From CADCTM01 sp049671305 (GTDB lineage: Bacteria; Cyanobacteriota; Cyanobacteriia; Cyanobacteriales; Coleofasciculaceae), in the NCBI GenBank assembly GCA_049671305.1, contig JBATUR010000004.1:1-50649 (forward strand): DNA of 50,649 nt, given 5' to 3'. Of this stretch, positions 18,354-27,493 are shown in pieces; the first letter of the stretch is position 1; the number at the start of each line of letters is the position of its first letter. The notes below the pieces were generated by a model. It was not told where the DNA came from. It saw nothing but the letters and a program-made list of their open reading frames with translations, and did no database searches. Both the position numbers and the translations under genes were made by a program.

Positions 18354-18551
18354 ATGACTACTCCATCTCAAAATCAAACCCTGACATACGCCTTTGGTGG
18401 CACTCTGGCATTTACCTTTCTTTTCTATGTGCTGCGAGGCTTTGGTGTTCCTATTTTTACTGATCTTCCGGGTATTATACTTTTAATTTTAATATTAGCT
18501 TCCATCGTGCTCGGCATTATTTATGGCGTCCAGGCGACTCGGCGCTATTAA
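18354..18551 (+). CDS. Small two-span membrane protein
   Basis: 65 aa with two hydrophobic helices (about 10-28 and 38-58) separated by a Gly/Pro turn (GFGVPIFTDLPG) and ending in a basic QATRRY tail. The pattern resembles small conserved cyanobacterial membrane proteins near rubredoxin genes, but I cannot name a family. It is followed 103 bp later by the rubredoxin gene on the same strand. Confidence 0.6.
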   Translation: MTTPSQNQTLTYAFGGTLAFTFLFYVLRGFGVPIFTDLPGIILLILILASIVLGIIYGVQATRRY

Positions 18552-18654
18552 ATAAAAATAATCTTTGCAGCAGATCCCCAACTTCTGAAAAAAGTCGGCG
18601 ATCTTATGTTACTTCCCAGGTCTATAATTGCCTGCAGAGGAAGTAGAGGAAAAC

Positions 18655-18813
18655 ATGGAAACTTACGTCTGTACAGTCTGCGGCTACGAATATAACCCAG
18701 AAATAGGTGATCCAGATAATGGCATCGCACCCGGTACTGCTTTTGCCGACTTGCCAGAAGATTGGGTTTGCCCAACTTGTGCTGCTGGAAAAGAGGACTT
18801 TGAAGCAGAATAG
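18655..18813 (+). CDS. Rubredoxin
   Basis: One-electron carrier with a single iron bound by four cysteines. The 52-aa product from the ATG at 18655 has the two Cys-x2-Cys knuckles YVCTVCGYEYNP and WVCPTCAAGKEDF with the normal spacing. The ATG at 18655 is preceded by agagga and gives the usual rubredoxin N terminus, so I prefer it to the upstream TTG-type start at 18628. It lacks the C-terminal membrane helix of RubA, the rubredoxin tied to photosystem II assembly, so it is a soluble form with unknown partner. Confidence 0.93.
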   Translation: METYVCTVCGYEYNPEIGDPDNGIAPGTAFADLPEDWVCPTCAAGKEDFEAE

Positions 18814-18840
18814 AAATAGTTAATCATTATCTTTCGTATC

Positions 18841-20217
18841 TTGGTTGCACCTATAAGAGTTGTTGTAATTGGTGGCGGTGCCGCTGGTTTTTTTGGGGCA
18901 ATAGCTTGTGCCAATGCCCATCCTCATGCTGAAGTTACTTTATTAGAAGCTGGATATCAACCGTTAGCGAAAGTCCGCATTTCTGGCGGTGGGCGTTGTA
19001 ATGTAACTCATGCCTGTTTTGATGCCGCACAGTTGGTGCAATATTACCCCAGAGGTGGGAAGGCTTTACGTGGGGCATTAACCAAGTTTCAACCCAAAGA
19101 TACTGTAGCTTGGTTTGAGTCTCATGGCGTTGAGCTAAAAACAGAGGCAGACGGGCGGATGTTTCCGGTAACAGATAACTCGGAAACTATTGTTAATTGT
19201 TTGGTAAATGCGGCACAAGATGCTGGGGTGAGAGTTTTTACGGGTACGCCTGTTAAGTCGGTGAGACGGCATGACACCCTCTCCCCCAACTCCTCACCCA
19301 TGCAGGGCGAGGGGAGTATGAAAGAAGTCACCCTCTCTCCCATGCAGGGCGAGGGGAGTATGAAAGAAGTCACCCTTTCCCCCAACCCCTCACCCATGCA
19401 GGGCGAGGGGAGTTTGAGGAATTATGAATTTGAGGTGGAATTGAAGACGGGGGAAGTTATAGAATGCGATCGCTTACTTATCGCTACTGGCAGTAACCCG
19501 CAAGCTTATCGTTGGTTAAAAGATTTGGGGCATACCCTGGAATCAACTGTACCTTCATTATTTACTTTTAATCTGCCTGACCCGCGTTTGCAAGATTTAG
19601 CGGGAGTTAGTGTTAATAATGCCCGTGTAAAATTACCCGATGCTGGGAAACATCTTAGCGAACAAACCGGACCATTACTAATAACTCATTGGGGATTAAG
19701 TGGTCCTGCTGTACTTAAATTATCTGCTTGGGGTGCGAGATTTTTGCATGAACATCAATATCAAACACCCTTAATTATTAATTGGTTGCCTCAATATACT
19801 GAGGAAAGTTTGCGTAATACTCTTTTAGCCGTCAAGTCTCAATTGCCGCGACGCCAAGTTACTACTAGTTGTCCGCTGGCGGTTCCCAAACGTCTTTGGT
19901 TAAGTTTAGCAACCAGTGTGGGAATTAGTAATGAGGTACGTTGGGCTGAGGTTTCTAAAAAAGCTTTAAATGGACTAGTTCAAGAATTAATTCAAGGGCG
20001 TTATTTTATTAAAGGTAAGGGTGTTTTTAAGGAAGAATTTGTCACTTGTGGCGGTGTTCGTTTAAAGGAAGTAGACTTTAAGACGATGCAAAGTCGTTTA
20101 GTACCGCATCTTTACTTTGCCGGCGAAATCTTGGATATTGATGGCGTAACTGGTGGCTTTAATTTCCAAAGTGCTTGGACAACAGCTTGGTTAGCCGGTC
20201 AAGCAATGGGATTATAG
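18841..20217 (+). CDS. NAD(P)/FAD-dependent oxidoreductase (BaiN/HI0933 family) with repeat insertion
   Basis: Flavoprotein of the HI0933/BaiN family, exact substrate unknown. The FAD motif VVVIGGGAAGFFGAIACA is at the N terminus, RISGGGRCNVTHACF follows at about 50, and the C-terminal signature EVDFKTMQSR and AGEILDIDGVTGGFNFQSAW is complete. The 458 aa exceed the family by about 48 residues: codons about 143-192 are three tandem copies of a Pro/Gly-rich dispersed repeat (MQGEGS units), inserted in frame between KSVRRH and YEFEVEL. The start is a TTG at 18841 without a clear ribosome-binding site. Confidence 0.88.
   Translation: MVAPIRVVVIGGGAAGFFGAIACANAHPHAEVTLLEAGYQPLAKVRISGGGRCNVTHACFDAAQLVQYYPRGGKALRGALTKFQPKDTVAWFESHGVELKTEADGRMFPVTDNSETIVNCLVNAAQDAGVRVFTGTPVKSVRRHDTLSPNSSPMQGEGSMKEVTLSPMQGEGSMKEVTLSPNPSPMQGEGSLRNYEFEVELKTGEVIECDRLLIATGSNPQAYRWLKDLGHTLESTVPSLFTFNLPDPRLQDLAGVSVNNARVKLPDAGKHLSEQTGPLLITHWGLSGPAVLKLSAWGARFLHEHQYQTPLIINWLPQYTEESLRNTLLAVKSQLPRRQVTTSCPLAVPKRLWLSLATSVGISNEVRWAEVSKKALNGLVQELIQGRYFIKGKGVFKEEFVTCGGVRLKEVDFKTMQSRLVPHLYFAGEILDIDGVTGGFNFQSAWTTAWLAGQAMGL
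19271..19415. repeat. In-frame dispersed repeat cluster inside the flavoprotein gene
   Basis: Three copies of a 21-nt core (start cccatgcag, end gaggggagt) lie at 19297-19317, 19339-19359 and 19393-19413, spaced 42 and 54 nt, multiples of three. The first two are joined by the same spacer (atgaaagaagtcaccct). The element type, with C-rich and G-rich halves around a central tgca, is a common cyanobacterial intergenic repeat. It adds roughly 48 residues without breaking the frame. Confidence 0.85.
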
Positions 20218-20258
20218 TTACTAGACAGATTGCGGCTACATATACAGGCTAGGGAAGG

Positions 20259-21299
20259 ATGAAATTTAGCGAAATTGTTGAAAAACTAGGTGATGTAAAT
20301 AGTAGTTTAAGTGTCAATTCAAATATTGACCCAGAAATTATCGGCGTTGCACCAATTGATCAGGCGGCAAGTCATACCCTGAGTTATATTGAGGGCGCAA
20401 AGTTTGCCTCAATGGTTGGGAAAACGGCGGCAGGTGCGTTGATTTTGCCACGGGATGAAGTGTTGCAAGCAGAAGCGACAAAACGCGGTATTGCTTGGAT
20501 TAGTGTATCTGATCCACGCTTAATTTTTGCCGAAGCGATCGCTTTTTTTTACCAACCCTTCCATCCCGCCCCAGCAATTCATCCGACAGCGGTAATTGAT
20601 AGTTCAGCCCAAATCGGCAAAAATCCTTACATCGGCGCTCATGTGGTCATCCAGGCGGGTGTGAGGCTGGGTGATGATGTCTGCATACATCCGAATGTGG
20701 TGCTTTATCCTGATGTGCAAATAGGCGATCGCACAATCTTACACGCCAACTGCACAATCCACGAACGTGCCCAAATTGGTGCAAATTGCGTCATCCATAG
20801 CGGTGCCGTTATCGGTGCAGAAGGTTTTGGTTTTGTCCCCACCGCCACGGGTTGGTTCAAAATGCAGCAGTCTGGCTGTACTGTTTTAGAAGATGGTGTG
20901 GAAGTTGGTTGCAATACTACAATTGATCGTCCGGCAGTGGGAGAAACTAGAATTGGCAAAAATGCCAAGATTGATAATTTAGTACAAATTGGTCATGGTT
21001 GCCAAATTGGAGAAAACGGCGCAATGGCGGCACAAGTTGGGTTAGCCGGTGGTGTTAAAGTAGGTAATCGGGTGATTTTAGCCGGTCAAGTTGGCATTGC
21101 GAATCAGGCAAAAATAGGAGATGGTGCGATCGCTAGTGCCAAAGCTGGCATTCATAATGATGTAGAACCAGGTGCGATCGTTAGTGGCACTCCTGCGGTT
21201 CCTCACAAACTTTTCCTGAAAGCTTCTGCTATTTATAGTCGTCTTCCAGAGATTTATCAATCCCTGAAACAGTTACAACGACAATTAAATGACAAATAA
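20259..21299 (+). CDS. lpxD: UDP-3-O-acylglucosamine N-acyltransferase
   Basis: Third step of lipid A synthesis: transfers a hydroxyacyl chain from ACP to the 2-amino group of UDP-3-O-acylglucosamine. The 346 aa have the N-terminal uridine-binding domain (1-100), a left-handed beta-helix of hexapeptide repeats (about 105-320, e.g. IGANCVIHSGAVIGAEGFGF), and a C-terminal helix (YSRLPEIYQSLKQLQRQL). The catalytic base is His246 in QIGHGCQIGENG. It follows the flavoprotein gene by 41 bp on the same strand; the link is probably only positional. Confidence 0.95.
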   Translation: MKFSEIVEKLGDVNSSLSVNSNIDPEIIGVAPIDQAASHTLSYIEGAKFASMVGKTAAGALILPRDEVLQAEATKRGIAWISVSDPRLIFAEAIAFFYQPFHPAPAIHPTAVIDSSAQIGKNPYIGAHVVIQAGVRLGDDVCIHPNVVLYPDVQIGDRTILHANCTIHERAQIGANCVIHSGAVIGAEGFGFVPTATGWFKMQQSGCTVLEDGVEVGCNTTIDRPAVGETRIGKNAKIDNLVQIGHGCQIGENGAMAAQVGLAGGVKVGNRVILAGQVGIANQAKIGDGAIASAKAGIHNDVEPGAIVSGTPAVPHKLFLKASAIYSRLPEIYQSLKQLQRQLNDK

Positions 21300-21455
21300 A
21301 TATAATATAGCCAAACTCATAAGCATATCTCTTTAGATCCTTTTTTTCTATCTCTTAAGCAAGACTTTATTACATATCCAGCTTACAGCTATAGATGGAT
21401 ATAACTTCTGTTTTCAACAGATAAATTAAAGGCGTAAAGAAAAGGTGCTTTAAAA

Positions 21456-21746
21456 ATGAAAATTTCAAACTTATCTAAGTTAGTTGCTGCAGGTGTTCTG
21501 TCCGCTGGTGTTGCTGTTTTACCACTCAACCTACCTGCTTCTGCTCAAACCAATACAACTACCACTGACACAATACCAGCCCCAGGCGTTGATAACACCG
21601 TTGTCAGAACAGTTGATGATGGTTTTGACTGGGGTTGGTTAGGCTTACTCGGTTTAGCTGGTTTGGCTGGTTTAATTCCTCGTAAACAACAACCTACTGC
21701 CTACCGTGATCCTAATGATGTAGGTTCTACTACATATCGTTCGTAA
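21456..21746 (+). CDS. WGxxGxxG family exported protein
   Basis: 96-aa secreted or membrane-anchored small protein. The N terminus is a signal peptide (KISNLSKLVAAGVLSAGVAVLPLNLPASAQ, cleavage after about 31), followed by a Thr-rich linker and the diagnostic WGWLGLLGLAGLAGLIPRK, a hydrophobic WGxxGxxG sorting-type motif followed by basic residues. A 30-residue polar tail follows. Members are abundant in cyanobacteria; function is unknown. It is single, behind a 156-bp AT-rich region. Confidence 0.8.
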   Translation: MKISNLSKLVAAGVLSAGVAVLPLNLPASAQTNTTTTDTIPAPGVDNTVVRTVDDGFDWGWLGLLGLAGLAGLIPRKQQPTAYRDPNDVGSTTYRS

Positions 21747-21920
21747 GAGTCAAGAATTTTTGGATAATTTATAAAATGAGCAAGGTTGCGGTTGGTGGGC
21801 ATTTACTGTTCACCAATTTTTTTTATTTAATATGTATAGTCTGTAATTTAACAATAAGGGCATACAAATATATGCCCATACAATGTTTGCCATAAATTCA
21901 ACCGCTTAATAATATAAAAA

Positions 21921-22481
21921 CTAAGAAGCAGCAGATTGCAATTGATTCAAACGAGTTAAAACTTCTGTACTATGAATAGCGGGTTGTACTCCCATATATT
22001 GTTCCCGCATTATGCCTTCTGGGTCAATGATATAAGTGTGACGCAAAGAAACAAAACCCATCCAGGAACCATAAGCTTTGCTGACTTTTCCATCTGTATC
22101 AGCTAACAGTGGAAACTTCAAACCTTCAGACTCACAAAACTCAGCGTGTGAATCAACATCATCAGCACTAACACCCAAAATCTGCACATTTTTAGCGTTA
22201 TATTTTGGTAAATCTTGCTGAAAACGACGCGCTTCTAAAGTGCAGCCAGATGTGAAATCTTTGGGATAAAAATAAAGCACAACCCACTTGCCGCGATAGT
22301 CAGCAAGGGAGACTTCTCCATCGCCTGTATTAGTCGGTAAGGTAAACTCTGGCGCGGGTTCATTGAGAGGGGGCTGTTTGCCACCCATAGCCAAAGCAGT
22401 TGGCGTGAAATTAATCCAAGCTAGCATTGCCAGACAGCTAGCTAACAGGGTGCTGAGAAAGGTTCGACGAGTCATGATCAT
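21921..22481 (-). CDS. Peroxiredoxin Q (BCP family), exported
   Basis: Thiol peroxidase that reduces H2O2 and organic hydroperoxides. The first 31 residues are an export signal (MTRRTFLSTLLASCLAMLAW... ALA), with a TRRTF stretch that hints at Tat or Sec export, so it acts in the lumen or periplasm. The peroxidatic cysteine is Cys80 in DFTSGCTLE. No cysteine is found five residues later; instead Cys116 lies exactly 36 residues on, in HAEFCESEG, the spacing of the PrxQ subgroup in which the resolving Cys is on helix 3. The start at 22481 or two codons later (22475) are both possible. Confidence 0.92.
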   Translation of the reverse strand: MIMTRRTFLSTLLASCLAMLAWINFTPTALAMGGKQPPLNEPAPEFTLPTNTGDGEVSLADYRGKWVVLYFYPKDFTSGCTLEARRFQQDLPKYNAKNVQILGVSADDVDSHAEFCESEGLKFPLLADTDGKVSKAYGSWMGFVSLRHTYIIDPEGIMREQYMGVQPAIHSTEVLTRLNQLQSAAS

Positions 22482-22526
22482 GAAGACTGAAAAAAAGACC
22501 TATACATAAGTTTACAATTATTCGTC

Positions 22527-22552
22527 GTAGAGACGCGCCATCACGTCTCTAC
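22527..22552. repeat. GTAGAGACG hairpin repeat
   Basis: Perfect 9-bp arms (gtagagacg at 22527-22535 and its complement at 22544-22552) with an 8-nt centre, between the PrxQ and desB genes. It has the same core as the element at 50236-50315. Confidence 0.75.
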
Positions 22553-22569
22553 AATAAATTGCCAACTAA

Positions 22570-23655
22570 TTATCCCGGCGTCGAATCATTTTTGGCTTGA
22601 TAGAAAACCTTGCCGCCTTCATTTTTAACAAAATGGCAACTCTTCCAAGACCGCCGTAGGGACTTCCAGATGGAATCATCCGATTTACGATAGTAGTCCC
22701 CTAATAAGGGTTTAATTGCCGCTGTAGCCGTTTTTAGATGGTAATGCGGCATATTCAGGAAGATATGATGAGCGACATGAGTGCCGATGTTGTGGTGAAT
22801 ATCATTGAAAACACCATAATCACGGTCAATGGTAGACAACGCACCTTTGAGGAAATACCAATCTTTGCCGCGATACCAAGGAATATCAGACTCTGTGTGA
22901 TGCAAAAATGTCACTAAGTCAAGCCAAACCACAAATACTAAGTAGGGAACGGCATAGTATTTCAGCAGAAATAACCAGCCGAATTGATAAGTCAAAAAGC
23001 CCAAAAAGCCGACCATTAATGTCCAGCAAACTGTGCTTGTGATGACATCCCACTTTTCCGACGGACGAAACAAGGAATTATTGGGCAGAAAATGAGAAGC
23101 CGCTTCCCGTTCAGGAGAACGCTTGAACAGGTAGAGTGGATAGGCAAGCAGAAAGACTTCAAAGCGCAAAAACTTTTCCCACCAACGCATTTGGTTGTAT
23201 TTCGCTTCGGTGACAGGATACCAGCTTTCGTCAGTTTCGATATTGGCTGTATTTTGGTGGTGAGTCCTATGACTAATGCGCCAACCGTGGTAAGGAACCA
23301 GAATTGGCGTGTGGGACAAATGCCCGATTAGACTATTGAGCCATTTTTTCTTGGAAAATGAACCATGTCCGCAGTCATGTCCGACGACAAAAAGTGCCCA
23401 AAACATCGTACCTTGCATCAGCCAGAATATGGGAAAAAACCACCAAGAATCTATTGTGGCGGCGACTGCATAGAGAATGCCGATGATTGAAATATCTAAG
23501 AAAAAGTAGAAAAGTGATTTCCAGGCAGACGGTTCAAAGCAATATGGGGGAATTGCGGCTTTTATTTGCTGTAGGGTAAAAGGAAGTTCTGTGTAACCGT
23601 TATTCGGTAATTCCTTTGAGGAAGGATCGTTTTGCTCGACGAGGTTTGATTGCAC
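22570..23655 (-). CDS. desB: Omega-3 acyl-lipid desaturase DesB-like
   Basis: Introduces the omega-3 (Delta-15) double bond into glycerolipid acyl chains. All three His boxes are present: HDCGH at 93-97, HRTHH at 129-133 and HVAHH at 293-297. The sequences ALFVVGHDCGHGSFSKKKWLN, PYHGWRISHRTHHQNT and GALSTIDRDYG are much closer to DesB than to DesA. The 361 aa match DesB. Low temperature usually induces this gene; no particular operator is visible. It is the second membrane desaturase of the window. Confidence 0.9.
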   Translation of the reverse strand: MQSNLVEQNDPSSKELPNNGYTELPFTLQQIKAAIPPYCFEPSAWKSLFYFFLDISIIGILYAVAATIDSWWFFPIFWLMQGTMFWALFVVGHDCGHGSFSKKKWLNSLIGHLSHTPILVPYHGWRISHRTHHQNTANIETDESWYPVTEAKYNQMRWWEKFLRFEVFLLAYPLYLFKRSPEREAASHFLPNNSLFRPSEKWDVITSTVCWTLMVGFLGFLTYQFGWLFLLKYYAVPYLVFVVWLDLVTFLHHTESDIPWYRGKDWYFLKGALSTIDRDYGVFNDIHHNIGTHVAHHIFLNMPHYHLKTATAAIKPLLGDYYRKSDDSIWKSLRRSWKSCHFVKNEGGKVFYQAKNDSTPG

Positions 23656-23914
23656 GCAGTTTTTGCTTAAACTTGGTTTTAGTCAACGGGAATCATTCTA
23701 TCCTTCAAAAGATAGATTTTTGTAAATTTGTTGAGTGCAGCGACTACTAAAGTTATTAAATAATCTCCTACAACCCTTGAAGTTAAAGGCTTAGGGGACT
23801 TTGTTACAAAAATTGTTAGTAGTACGGTTTTAGCTATCAGTTTTTTTTATGAAAAGCTTAAGCTAATCGCTGCTGACGCCGTAATAACATCGAAAGTCCA
23901 ACTACTTAAACAAT

Positions 23915-24913
23915 ATGAAAGCCGTCGTAATGACAACTCCAGGCAACCCAGAAGTGTTGCAACTCCAAGAAGTCCCCAACCCGACAATTCAAACCGACAC
24001 AGAAATATTAGTGCGCCTTTGTGCCGCAGGTGTCAACCCCATTGATACCAAATTACGGCAACGTGGCACATTTTATCCCGAACAAATGCCTGCTATTTTA
24101 GGTTGTGATGGTGCAGGAATTGTGGAAGCAGTGGGCAAAAATGCTCGACGTTTTCAAGTTGGTGATCAAGTTTATTTCTGTTGCGGTGGATTAGGAAAAC
24201 TGGGCAATTATGCTCAAATGACTGTAGTAGATGAACGCTTTGTTGCTCGTAAACCTGCCTCATTATCCTTTGCCGAAGCCGCTGCCGCCCCCCTAGTATT
24301 AATCACCGCTTGGGAAGCCCTATACGACCGAGGACGACTTGAAACAGGTCAGCGCGTACTAGTCCATGCTGGTGCTGGTGGCGTTGGTCATGTCGCCATC
24401 CAGCTAGCAAAGATCAAAGGTGCGGAAGTTTGCACAACTGTCGGTTCTCAAGAAAAAGCCCGATTAGTTCGGCAGTTGGGTGCAGATCATTCTATCCTCT
24501 ACAAACAAACTGATTTTGTGCAAGCTAGTTTGGATTGGACGGCAGGAGAAGGTGTAGATTTGGCATTTGATACTGTCGGCGGTAAAACATTTTATGATAC
24601 GTTTCCGGCAGTGCGAGTATATGGCGATGTCGTGACAATTTTGGAGCCTGATGCGGCTAATGTTAATTGGAAAATTGCCCGTTCTCGTAATCTCCGAATT
24701 AGCCTCGAACTAATGCTTACCCCTATGTTACAAGGAATAACTGCTGCTCAACAACATCAAGCCTACATTCTTGAAAAATGTGCCAACTTTATTGATGAAG
24801 GTAAGCTGAAAATTCACCTTAGCCAAACCTTACCTTTAGAAAATGCCGCCGCTGCTCACAAAGCCTTAGAAACTGGCTCAACAACAGGTAAAATTGTTTT
24901 GCTTATCGAATAA
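23915..24913 (+). CDS. Zinc-type MDR oxidoreductase, quinone oxidoreductase-like
   Basis: Medium-chain dehydrogenase/reductase of 332 aa using NADPH. The N-terminal GroES-like domain (VLQLQEVPNPTI... GVNPIDTKLRQRG, PAILGCDGAGIVEAVG) is followed by the Rossmann motif VLVHAGAGGVGHVAIQLAK at about 148-166. The structural-zinc cysteine cluster and catalytic-zinc ligand pattern are lacking, which fits the zinc-independent quinone oxidoreductase (QOR) group. Substrate unknown. It is divergent from desB, with 259 bp between the genes. Confidence 0.88.
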   Translation: MKAVVMTTPGNPEVLQLQEVPNPTIQTDTEILVRLCAAGVNPIDTKLRQRGTFYPEQMPAILGCDGAGIVEAVGKNARRFQVGDQVYFCCGGLGKLGNYAQMTVVDERFVARKPASLSFAEAAAAPLVLITAWEALYDRGRLETGQRVLVHAGAGGVGHVAIQLAKIKGAEVCTTVGSQEKARLVRQLGADHSILYKQTDFVQASLDWTAGEGVDLAFDTVGGKTFYDTFPAVRVYGDVVTILEPDAANVNWKIARSRNLRISLELMLTPMLQGITAAQQHQAYILEKCANFIDEGKLKIHLSQTLPLENAAAAHKALETGSTTGKIVLLIE

Positions 24914-25041
24914 CGTCAATAGTAAATGCAGATAACACACTTCATTTAATCAAGAACGAATGTAGTTAATCCAAATCAAGAATTGCGCTGAATCGATTGT
25001 AGAAACGTAATTACCTGCACTGAAGGAAAGGCAAACATTTA

Positions 25042-26970
25042 TTGTTACGAATTAGACAAATTTATAAAATTGGATTGTTAATTACAATTGCGTTTTTGCT
25101 GATGTCTGCGGCAATATCAGCACCAGAGCGATCGCTTACCATAGAATTATTACAAGAACGACTCAAGTCACCGATTCAAAGCGAAGGCGTCCGTACTATT
25201 GATCTGCGGCAATTGATTATCAATTTAAGACCAGAAAATGCGGAATTTAGCAACCAATTTTATCAATTATTACAAACTCAACTAAATCGCTCAGGAACAC
25301 CTCTAGGTTTGGACTTTAGCAACTCTTTAATTCAAGGTGATTTTATTGGTGATAAATTAGGTTTGCGCTCGCCTTTATACGCTGAGGGCATATCTCCACT
25401 TTTAACTCCTCAAGAACAACAACTACTGCTTAATTCTCGTCATTTCTCTCAAATACCTATTCCCAATGTTACCGTCTTCCGTGGCACTCTCAAATTTGTG
25501 CAAACCCGCTTTGCCGGTACAGTAGATTTTACTAATAGTTTTTTTCTGCACCGAGTTGAAGCTAAGGGTGCAATCTTTACTCAACCTGTTAATTTTTCAG
25601 GCTCGCACTGGATTCGTTTAGCTGATTTTTCTGAGGTAATTTTTAATCGTGATGTTAACTTTAACAATAGTCTTTTTTTGCTCAAAGCCATATTTTCTAA
25701 GGCGCAATTTCGAGGCATTGCCAATTTTCTTGATACTAGCTTCCAGAGTAAGGCAACTTTTAGTGAAACACAGTTTGAGCAATTAGCAAACTTCACACGT
25801 TCAGATTTTCAAGATTTAGCTGATTTTAGCAAAACTAACTGGTCTAATCGTGCTTTATTTAGCAAAAGTCAGTTTATACAACCTCTTATCCTTAGTGAAG
25901 CAACATTTGCCAAAGCTGTTGCCTTCCGAGAAACTCAGTTTAATCAATTAGTAAATTTACGTGCAGTTAGTCTTCTTGAACAGGTAGATTTTAGTAATGC
26001 CAGATTTCTGAATGATGCCTATTTGAATGTTGCCAATATCATGTTTGATTCTGAACAGGCAAAAATTATCGGCGATGCAGGTGAAATTGGTCGTTTACTT
26101 TGGGTTCCCATGCTGCAAGGAAATGAAGATGTCTTGCGAAATTTAGTGAGAAATTTTCGATCTTTGCAACAAATTTCTGATGCAAATCAGGTGGAATATA
26201 CGACTCAAAAACTACGACGGCAGCAATTAGGTAACAGCCTAATTTTGGGACTGGATAATTTTTCACCTTTAGGTTGGATATTAGAAAGTTTGTATTGGTT
26301 GGGACTGAGTTTGTTGTTATTACTAAGTAGCTATGGCACAAGTTTTTGGCTGGTATTTGGTGTGGGAATGGTGACTATTGCTTATTTTGGTTTGTTATTT
26401 TGGTTGCTTGATCGTTTTCGTCGCCGTATTCCTCAACCTATTGTCCCGACGGCGTGGGAGATACCTTGGATGTTGGGAAGTTACACACTTTTGACTTTTG
26501 CTGGTGTGACGGCGATTTTTCAGAGTGGTGAGCAAGCTTGGCTGACTTTGACGTGTTTAGGAGTGGTGATTTTGCCGATACCAACTTTGTTGTTAGGGAA
26601 ACTTTATCGCCAAGGTCGCTATCACGATTTCATGGATGTTAGTTATTTTGTGGAAGATGGTAGCTTGCGTCAGTTGCGTTTATTAATTGGACGTTTGCCG
26701 GTTATGCCTCGCTTTGAAGTATTTCGCGACCGCTATATGCCGATCCTTTGGCACCGTCGCTGGAACTTGCTAAACTACTACGACTTCAGTCTTAACAATT
26801 TACTCAAGATTGGCTTTAATGATATCCGCCTGCGTGATCAACACCTCCCTGGCATCATCACGACTTTAGTTTGGTATCAGTGGAGTCTTGGTATTCTTTA
26901 TATTGCTCTATTACTTTGGACTCTTTCTCGCACAATTCCTGGTTTGAATTTACTAATCTATCTTAAGTAA
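25042..26970 (+). CDS. Pentapeptide-repeat membrane protein
   Basis: 642 aa starting with TTG, preceded by gaaggaaagg. One N-terminal hydrophobic segment (about 8-26) may be a signal anchor. Residues about 140-320 are degenerate pentapeptide repeats with A(D/N/F)F-type units (ADFSEVIFNRDVNFNN, ATFSETQFEQLANFTRS), forming a right-handed quadrilateral helix. Four to five hydrophobic helices follow (about 412-432, 434-458, 475-495, 500-520, 618-638). So a repeat domain faces the periplasm or lumen on a membrane anchor. No known function. Confidence 0.8.
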   Translation: MLRIRQIYKIGLLITIAFLLMSAAISAPERSLTIELLQERLKSPIQSEGVRTIDLRQLIINLRPENAEFSNQFYQLLQTQLNRSGTPLGLDFSNSLIQGDFIGDKLGLRSPLYAEGISPLLTPQEQQLLLNSRHFSQIPIPNVTVFRGTLKFVQTRFAGTVDFTNSFFLHRVEAKGAIFTQPVNFSGSHWIRLADFSEVIFNRDVNFNNSLFLLKAIFSKAQFRGIANFLDTSFQSKATFSETQFEQLANFTRSDFQDLADFSKTNWSNRALFSKSQFIQPLILSEATFAKAVAFRETQFNQLVNLRAVSLLEQVDFSNARFLNDAYLNVANIMFDSEQAKIIGDAGEIGRLLWVPMLQGNEDVLRNLVRNFRSLQQISDANQVEYTTQKLRRQQLGNSLILGLDNFSPLGWILESLYWLGLSLLLLLSSYGTSFWLVFGVGMVTIAYFGLLFWLLDRFRRRIPQPIVPTAWEIPWMLGSYTLLTFAGVTAIFQSGEQAWLTLTCLGVVILPIPTLLLGKLYRQGRYHDFMDVSYFVEDGSLRQLRLLIGRLPVMPRFEVFRDRYMPILWHRRWNLLNYYDFSLNNLLKIGFNDIRLRDQHLPGIITTLVWYQWSLGILYIALLLWTLSRTIPGLNLLIYLK

Positions 26971-27493
26971 GGTTGACAAAGTTTTCATAGCCCTTATCAA
27001 TAATTTCCATAAAATTATTCACTCAACTTTTTTTAATTGATTCCGGATTAGTTTTCACTCAACAAATTTATATGCTTCAAACAACTTAACAATACTTTAG
27101 CTAAAAGCGCTTTTAACCTCGAATTCAAGCCTGTTTTGCTCAGACATTATTAAAAAGTATGGGGAAATAATTAAGCAAAACTAAAATTTGCAAGTTTATT
27201 AAAAAAGTTAGCGGATCTCTCTAAGAAATCAAGAAAGTAATAAAATTAAAGAACTTGAATCACCCATTAACAACAAATACTTTCACTTCATCTGAATTCG
27301 ATAGATTTTTTATTATTAAACATCCATCTATCGGTTGATTTAAAAAAGTTGAAAATGGCAGGTTGTAAGTCCGAAGAAAGAGTTTGAATCAAGTTACTCC
27401 CCTGGGTGTATCAGTCAACACAAGAGAACACGTTACAAATGGGGTCTGTACAAGAAGGCTCCAGGTAATCACCTAGTACCCTGGCTGGTAGCA
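26971..27493. other. Intergenic region upstream of the histidine kinase gene
   Basis: 523 bp, AT-rich, with no ORF I would defend. The 3' part (27360-27493) is more GC-rich. It has a short dyad, ccagg at about 27460 with ccctgg near 27478, just upstream of the start. It may be a structured leader, but I recognise no known riboswitch. Confidence 0.5.

Noticed and set aside
18628..18654. Nine-codon N-terminal extension of rubredoxin
   Set aside because: The ATG at 18655 has an agagga site and gives the standard rubredoxin start; the extension lacks family support.
19122..19397. 91-aa minus-strand ORF with repeats inside the flavoprotein gene
   Set aside because: It is the reverse reading of the inserted dispersed repeats, not a gene.
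27360..27493. Cyclic di-GMP or other riboswitch before the histidine kinase
   Set aside because: The GC-rich stretch does not show the conserved core of any riboswitch class that I know.
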